A DNA stretch of 64,000 bases from Opitutales bacterium (GTDB lineage: Bacteria; Verrucomicrobiota; Verrucomicrobiia; Opitutales; Coraliomargaritaceae), in the NCBI GenBank assembly GCA_018607135.1, contig JABBCA010000095.1, forward strand, positions 1 to 64,000. Direction: 5' to 3'. The notes under the pieces were generated by a model. It saw nothing but the letters and a program-made list of their open reading frames with translations, was not told the DNA's origin and ran no database searches. Shown here in pieces: positions 57,843 through 64,000 of this stretch. The stretch's first letter is position 1; each line of letters starts with the position of its first letter. Made by a program: the position numbers and the translations under genes.

Positions 57843-59723
57843 ATGTCTATAAGCTCTGAAAACTCGATACGCCCCATTCATGGTGCAATCGGATTATTTA
57901 TACTTTTTATTTTAGCGATATTAACCGGCTGGAGCTGGCAACAGTGGAACCAGGTATGGGTTGAGCGCTCAGAAGGCTTTTTCCCTCCTGAGTGGCAAGG
58001 GGACGACACCGAAACACTCGCATGGAAATATCCAATTTACCGATCCAACGATAGCTACCACTGGGTCTATCTTGCAGATTCACTTGCACAGGGGAACTCA
58101 GAGGTGCTTCAGCACCGCAGCGACGAAGGGACACAGGAGGGTCGGCCCAATGCATGGAACTCAGGCCTTGCTCATCTACTCCGCCATGCGGGAAGTATGT
58201 ATGCGAGCACTCAAGATTGGCCTGCCGAACGTGGCATACACCACATTGCTCATTGGCTTGGTTCCATCCTAATCATCATTACCGCTGGCATGGGCATGTG
58301 GCTCACATCTCGGATTGCAGGTGCCTGGGCAGGGGCTCTCTTTGTGGGGCTCTTTTACTTCAACGCAGCAATCCATTGGGACTTTGCCTTTTCACGGTTG
58401 GACCATGAAGCACTCTTTCAGCTCTTTTTAATCATTCAACTATTCGGACTGGTCGGCGTGCTACGGCAAGACGCACTTTCCAGTAAGCGCTGGGCTCTGA
58501 TCGCAGGCATTGGCACCGCAGCATGCTGGTGGATTAGTGCCACTATGCAGATGGCAATAAGTGTATTCACCATGCTCGGTTGCCTTTGGGCATCCCACTA
58601 TAAAAAGCCAGAACACAAGGAAGCTAAAGTTGTCGACTTCTTAATTTGGGGAGGATCTGCCGCGATCGGCATACTCTTCGCATGCATAGTAGAGCATCGA
58701 AATCCATTTACAGCGTCTCTATCGGCCCTTCACCCCATCTTTGCATTGACCCAACTCGGAGCGTGCTCGGTGTGCGCTGCCGCAGCCCTTTACAATACAT
58801 TAAGTAAACGCATTCTGTTTCTCTTTGCAATTATAGCAGGCCTGACGCCACTCATTTGGATCGGCATCTACGAACACACGTCACACACATGGTTTGATCC
58901 AGTAATACGACGCATACATGATCACATTGTGGAATTCCAAAGCCCATTCCACAACGGCTCATGGCGTCAGCCCTTGTTTCTACAAGGCATTTTCATACTC
59001 GCGTGTTTCATCAGCACTGCGCCATGGAAGCGCCACAGTGGGCGTATGTTATTCATACTCAGTTTATGCCTCGCAGGGTTGGCATTGATGCAAACTCGAT
59101 GGCTGGGCATATTAGCAAGCGTTTCAACGATTGGACTCTGTGTAGCGCTACTTAGATGCCATTACGCCAAATACGTCGCAACTGTCTCAATGCTATTACT
59201 GCTAGGTGGCTGGGCGTGGCAATGGAAGCACATTGAGGACAAACCAGGTATAATGTTTGTGACCGATATGTTTCTTCACGTGGGCGCCCGCGACTTGAAT
59301 TTAAACCTCGAACGACTTTCTCAAGGGCAGAAAACCAATGTCGCGATCCCCTATGCATTTTCGTCCAGCTCAGCTCTCTTTGAGACCGTTCGCCCGTTAG
59401 GCACCCTATACTGGGAAAACCGAAATGGCATTGACTCGAGCACGCAGCTATTTGCGACAGCTGATGACAATACAGCATTGGAAATAATTCGCCAACAGGA
59501 CATCGATTATTTAGCGGTTCAGCCCTTAGAGCTAGGGCAACCTTTCGTTGAAATGGTAACTTGGACCGCATTCGGTGAAACACATCCAAGGATACATGAA
59601 GACTCTCTGGCGTGGCGCTTATCCAACGCAGTCAACATACCAGCATGGTGTGAACCTGTCAGATTTTACGGCACTTTTGACCCGCAACGATTTTCGATGA
59701 GAATCTATCGAGTCTCTAAATAA
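57843..59723 (+). CDS. STT3/PglB-like GT-C membrane protein
   Basis: 626 aa polytopic; SNDSYHWVYLADSLAQG and FSRLDHEALFQLFLIIQ resemble PglB TNDGYAFAEGARDM and YYDTDMLVLVLPML. Confidence 0.5.
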   Translation: MSISSENSIRPIHGAIGLFILFILAILTGWSWQQWNQVWVERSEGFFPPEWQGDDTETLAWKYPIYRSNDSYHWVYLADSLAQGNSEVLQHRSDEGTQEGRPNAWNSGLAHLLRHAGSMYASTQDWPAERGIHHIAHWLGSILIIITAGMGMWLTSRIAGAWAGALFVGLFYFNAAIHWDFAFSRLDHEALFQLFLIIQLFGLVGVLRQDALSSKRWALIAGIGTAACWWISATMQMAISVFTMLGCLWASHYKKPEHKEAKVVDFLIWGGSAAIGILFACIVEHRNPFTASLSALHPIFALTQLGACSVCAAAALYNTLSKRILFLFAIIAGLTPLIWIGIYEHTSHTWFDPVIRRIHDHIVEFQSPFHNGSWRQPLFLQGIFILACFISTAPWKRHSGRMLFILSLCLAGLALMQTRWLGILASVSTIGLCVALLRCHYAKYVATVSMLLLLGGWAWQWKHIEDKPGIMFVTDMFLHVGARDLNLNLERLSQGQKTNVAIPYAFSSSSALFETVRPLGTLYWENRNGIDSSTQLFATADDNTALEIIRQQDIDYLAVQPLELGQPFVEMVTWTAFGETHPRIHEDSLAWRLSNAVNIPAWCEPVRFYGTFDPQRFSMRIYRVSK

Positions 59724-59749
59724 AAAGGCCGCAGAAGTCTGCGGCCTTT
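59724..59749. terminator. Bidirectional terminator between convergent genes
   Basis: AAAGGCCGCAGA-AG-TCTGCGGCCTTT perfect 12-bp stem with A/T flanks. Confidence 0.85.
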
Positions 59750-59758
59750 GAAAATAAA

Positions 59759-62700
59759 TCATTCTGGTTTATCCACTTCTAGATAGAAGAAGCATTGTCC
59801 GACATCGTCAACACTGTGTGTCGAACGATAGATCACTTCTTCATAATCGCCATAAGAGATGACCTGATATAACGGTAACACATTCGCGCTATCGAAATCA
59901 AGGTCTGCACTTTCCTTCACGATATACCGATACCCCGAAGCTGCTGCTTCTGTATTTCGGAAAAACTTCACCTTGAAGTAACCATCTTCAGTATAGGGCT
60001 TCAGGATTCCCGAGTCGACTACGTATGGGTTCGTGTCGAGCGCATATTCTGCCCATTCTGGGAATTTATCCCCGTCGTAATTAGATGCACCGTTCACTGC
60101 TGACAAACGACCATAGTGCTTGTTCTCCCAAGCATCTCCGACTTGGTCCAAATCCGCATCATCTCCTTCGGAGAATGTGTAAGTCCACTCCATGTCATAT
60201 TCGTTTCCTGCATTTCCAAAGTAAACCAGAATGAATACACGTGAATTGACCGCGGGATTGACAGAAACTTGAACCAATTCGTCGTCACTTACGGAGATAC
60301 TAAGCGCCTGGAGATTTAAATTCTCATCGTAAATGGCAATGTCGATATCACCTTCCTCGTCAATAAAACTCAAGAATACTTGGAGGCTATTGGCACCTGC
60401 AGGGATGTCTAGGCTGTAGATGTCATCATCTGCTTGTATGCCCAAGCCATTGATGTCCGAGAGACGACCAAAAGCCACAGGACTGACGACAAATGCATCT
60501 TCGAAAAAGTCATTTTCTTCATACTCATCATCATCTAGATTCAAAACCGAAGCCCATGTCATGTCATACTCATTGCCGGCATTTGCACCATAGACACGAA
60601 GGTAGTAGGTTTCATCTGTAACTGCGGTAGGTATAGTAACAGCGATGAACTCGTTGTCATCCGTAGATTCAGAACTGGTGAGCAATACTCCTGCAGAATC
60701 GTGCAAAGCAAAATTTATGTCGCCTTCCTCGTGTGTAAAATTAACACGCGCCCGAATCGCAGCATCTCCCGACTCGGCGCGAATTTCATACCAATCATCA
60801 TCGGATTGTTGAGCCAAACCAGAAACACGCGAAAGAGCATCGTTCTCACGAACGATCAAATCAAACGCATCTTCCAAAATATCATTCTCTTCGTAGATAT
60901 CATCTCCTTCTGGAACAAAGATACTTTCCCAAGTGAAATCGTAAACACCGCCAACATCTAGCCCGTCAAAAACGACATAGGCGTCGCTCAGAGAGAGATC
61001 CACACGAGCTAATATAATTTGACCAGATTCTACGTTGGTCTGGGCGATCCTTTGGTATCCTTGATCGTTGTATATAAATACCGATAAGTCTGGATCCGCA
61101 TTATTTACGGTCACCTTAATTACATTTTCACCTGCGCTGGATCGGACTTGATACCAATCAGGATCGTATTGAAATCCGTCGAAGTTGAAGTCGAATAGTG
61201 ACACGCCTTCTTGGCCCCTAAAATCGAAAGGATTGAAATAATTGTCGTTCTCTTCGTAGTTGTCATCGACTTCAGAAATCACTGGCACAATCGCACCCGT
61301 GTAACTCAAGTCATAACTGGCTCCAATGTTATCACCATAAACACGCAGTTTATAAGTGGCTCCAGGATTTCCTTGAATGACGATTTGCTCAAATAGGCCG
61401 TTTGTGGCGGCCGTGCCTTTGAAGAAATTTCCTTCGTAAATATCCATGTAAACCAAGCCGGCAGAGCCCGTATTCGTTAATGATACTGTAATTTCTGCCT
61501 CTAATGGATCTAGTTTCAGTAAATACCAGTCATTGTCATACTGCACTCCATCACCATCAATGGACGAGAGCATCGAGCCTTTAATATTGGTTAGATTGTA
61601 GGTTTGATTGAAGGCATTATTGGATTCGTAACTATCATCTGCTCCAGCTGTAAAGATTAACGGACTCAAGCCCTCCCAATACAGATCATAGGTGTTTTGA
61701 GCATTAGCGCCATAAACACGAATAAAGTGAGTGCCACCATCTGGATTGACGACAAACTTGATTTGCTCTTGGTCCTCAGTCGTTTCTGAGGATGCTAAGA
61801 AGTAGCCGCGGGTATCGTAGAGTGCGATGTTGATATCTCCCTCTGCGTTAACAAAGTCACAGGTGATCGTCACTTCATTCAAACCTGGCACTACGTTGAA
61901 GGAATACCAATCATTGTCAGACTGACGACCATCCCCTGCGATATTGACAAGGCGAGTCTCACTAGGAATCGAAAACGCTTTAAAGAAATTGTCATTCTCT
62001 TCGTAGTTATCATCGTTATCTGTCTTTGTCACCACTGCTTGCACAGTAAACTCATACGTAAAGATGCGGCCAGGATCGCTGGTTTCATAATATGAGATCG
62101 TTACCTCTTCCTTAACAATTCCAACATCTTCGGGTGAAAAGAGTAGGGTCAGATCAAACGATAGCCCGCTGCCAATAATTAGAGGAGTTAACACGTCGAA
62201 AGAAAACTGAGTGCCTGAAAAACCAATTGATGTAATTGTAATTTCTTCTGCACCCTCGTTTGCGAATGCAAATTGGCTGCTGAGCGTGTCTTCACTGGTG
62301 ATCGCAATTAATCCGAGTGACGTGCCATCCGTTGCGCTAGGTGTGGTATCACCATCGACCACTAGGGTGGTTAGGCCATCTCCACCTCGAACAGACAACG
62401 GGCCACGGGCCAGCACGCCAGAGAGGAAATACTGCCCAAGGCTCGCATAATCTGAAAAACCATTTACCGCAGGATCGCCACGACCAACACCTTGGATACT
62501 AATGTAATAATCACCCTCATCCAGTATCGTAGAAAGTGTGGCACTTAGCGTATTGGTAGGATTATCAGACAACAGAGGCGCGCCAAGGTCATCATATAAT
62601 ATTAGCTCAACAGCGAGATTCGCACCCATTGTGCTAGAACCGTCTTCACCCTCTGCCGAATTCACATCCAATGGACTCGCTAGGATTTGAAAGAGGCCCC

Positions 62701-64000
62701 CAATCGTCGAGAAGCGAAAGAAATCGATGTCCCCCGTTGTTTCAATCACGCCGTCATCTTGAATCAATGCACCGATCGTGTTTAAGCCACTAGCCGACGC
62801 ATTTGCGGTGTTAACAGAATCATCTGAACGATAGCCAAAACCATTGCTGGTAATCACAACTAAATCATCTTGAGTATTTGGAGAGTCCGGGCTGTTACCC
62901 GCATCATCATACTCACCGATGCTCCATTGAGTCACATTCTCATTCGCGCCAACAAAAGGAGCTCCCATAATTGATCCCCATGCCGTCTCTCCACTACCGT
63001 GACCTTCGAAATATTCATCGTCTGTGTCACCCTCAGCATCTAAAGTTCCATCATGGACTAGGCCGAGCGTGTGTCCAACTTCATGCGATATCGTATCCGC
63101 ACATGCATACTCAGAGAGATTAAATGTCCAACAAGGAACGTTGTCACCGAATGTGTTTAAGAAAGCGACACCACCGGCGCCGGGCTGAGCGGTATCAGTG
63201 GGTGTCACCACACAAATAACACGCTGACTGACAGGCGTGCTATTGTAGACGACTCGGTCAGTTGTGACGTTGATATTGAATGGAGCAAAATCTTCAGCGA
63301 CACGCTCCCAGACGACTGTGACCCAAGAAGTGTTAGCAGCCTGCGGATGAGGTTCTGCACTGATAGGATTACCATCGTTCCACCATGGATGAACAATCGT
63401 TTCTCCATCAAAATCGATGTAAATCACGTAATCCGAGTCTGGTAAGCTATTAAGAGCAATTTGAGTAAAATTTGCCTGTGCTGAAACAGGTAATCGCGGA
63501 CTGTCATTAACTGAGAGAAAAGCAGAATTCGCAGTCAGAGGATAGATAGAATCGGAAGGTGCACAAAGAATATTGCCAACAGTGGACTCTTCGGCAACCC
63601 AACCGTCGCGTGCATTTCCTGAGAAGATAAATGCACGCGATTCTCCATTAAAAAGGATGTTACCACGTAGTTTACCTGAATCATGAATACTGACGAACAC
63701 ACGGCCTAGGCTATTATCCAAATCTATAGAAATGTTTTTTATCGTCGATTCCGCATCGTAGGCATGCACGCGACCAGATAGTGAAAACCCGGGCAACTCG
63801 AGTGTAACCGCATCTCCACGTGATGAGAGCTCACTCAAATCATCGATGAGCTCCTCACCGAGGCGTTTACTCTGAGAAGAAGAAAAAGCAGTAAAGATCT
63901 GCGCTACCAATTGATTATCAATTGACTCATCTGCTAGCGTGGCTTGCTCATCTTTAGGACTTGTTGCGTCATCTTTCTGAGAAACCAGCGCGTCTTGAGG
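59759..64000 (-). CDS. Large secreted metzincin-type metalloprotease with ASPM/HYDIN-like region and five PPC-like repeats (5' end beyond window)
   Basis: HEVGHTLGLVHDG zinc motif with SIMGAPF Met-turn; repeats DDNYEENDNFF / DDSYESNNAFN / DDNYEENDNYF / DDIYEENDILE / DDEYEENDFFE; frame open to 64000, so the TTG at 63910 is probably internal. Confidence 0.88.
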   Translation of the reverse strand, partial: PQDALVSQKDDATSPKDEQATLADESIDNQLVAQIFTAFSSSQSKRLGEELIDDLSELSSRGDAVTLELPGFSLSGRVHAYDAESTIKNISIDLDNSLGRVFVSIHDSGKLRGNILFNGESRAFIFSGNARDGWVAEESTVGNILCAPSDSIYPLTANSAFLSVNDSPRLPVSAQANFTQIALNSLPDSDYVIYIDFDGETIVHPWWNDGNPISAEPHPQAANTSWVTVVWERVAEDFAPFNINVTTDRVVYNSTPVSQRVICVVTPTDTAQPGAGGVAFLNTFGDNVPCWTFNLSEYACADTISHEVGHTLGLVHDGTLDAEGDTDDEYFEGHGSGETAWGSIMGAPFVGANENVTQWSIGEYDDAGNSPDSPNTQDDLVVITSNGFGYRSDDSVNTANASASGLNTIGALIQDDGVIETTGDIDFFRFSTIGGLFQILASPLDVNSAEGEDGSSTMGANLAVELILYDDLGAPLLSDNPTNTLSATLSTILDEGDYYISIQGVGRGDPAVNGFSDYASLGQYFLSGVLARGPLSVRGGDGLTTLVVDGDTTPSATDGTSLGLIAITSEDTLSSQFAFANEGAEEITITSIGFSGTQFSFDVLTPLIIGSGLSFDLTLLFSPEDVGIVKEEVTISYYETSDPGRIFTYEFTVQAVVTKTDNDDNYEENDNFFKAFSIPSETRLVNIAGDGRQSDNDWYSFNVVPGLNEVTITCDFVNAEGDINIALYDTRGYFLASSETTEDQEQIKFVVNPDGGTHFIRVYGANAQNTYDLYWEGLSPLIFTAGADDSYESNNAFNQTYNLTNIKGSMLSSIDGDGVQYDNDWYLLKLDPLEAEITVSLTNTGSAGLVYMDIYEGNFFKGTAATNGLFEQIVIQGNPGATYKLRVYGDNIGASYDLSYTGAIVPVISEVDDNYEENDNYFNPFDFRGQEGVSLFDFNFDGFQYDPDWYQVRSSAGENVIKVTVNNADPDLSVFIYNDQGYQRIAQTNVESGQIILARVDLSLSDAYVVFDGLDVGGVYDFTWESIFVPEGDDIYEENDILEDAFDLIVRENDALSRVSGLAQQSDDDWYEIRAESGDAAIRARVNFTHEEGDINFALHDSAGVLLTSSESTDDNEFIAVTIPTAVTDETYYLRVYGANAGNEYDMTWASVLNLDDDEYEENDFFEDAFVVSPVAFGRLSDINGLGIQADDDIYSLDIPAGANSLQVFLSFIDEEGDIDIAIYDENLNLQALSISVSDDELVQVSVNPAVNSRVFILVYFGNAGNEYDMEWTYTFSEGDDADLDQVGDAWENKHYGRLSAVNGASNYDGDKFPEWAEYALDTNPYVVDSGILKPYTEDGYFKVKFFRNTEAAASGYRYIVKESADLDFDSANVLPLYQVISYGDYEEVIYRSTHSVDDVGQCFFYLEVDKPE

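Overview
The window is a 64 kb, gene-dense bacterial chromosome segment. Its gene content and style suggest the PVC group, probably Verrucomicrobia (Opitutales/Puniceicoccales-like); that placement is inference. Most of it is housekeeping: gcvP/gcvT, nrdR, trpG/pabA, trpB, kdsB, lysS, queF, glpK, dtd, rsmE, polX, menC/menE, guaB, purA-like, ubiB. No rRNA, tRNA, CRISPR array, prophage or intact transposon was recognised. Points most worth a second look: (1) an ECF sigma / anti-sigma-like / HtrA-PDZ operon in which all three catalytic-triad positions of the protease look substituted; (2) a single polypeptide fusing E1-alpha, E1-beta, a lipoyl domain and an E2 acyltransferase core, with no visible E3/E1-binding domain and HxxxNG in place of HxxxDG; (3) a FIST protein divergent from a hybrid histidine kinase whose N-terminal receiver has Glu at the phospho-acceptor position; (4) a KAS-ACP-CrtI/retinol-saturase-like mini-cluster; (5) a Gld-type ABC transporter operon carrying DUF4340 and AsmA-like proteins; (6) an STT3/PglB-like membrane protein without a clear WWDYG motif; (7) a divergent adenylosuccinate synthetase; (8) recurrent short direct repeats in intergenic regions, which also reach into trpB and polX; (9) several hairpin-rich intergenic regions. 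All family calls were made by eye from the translated ORFs, with no database search.
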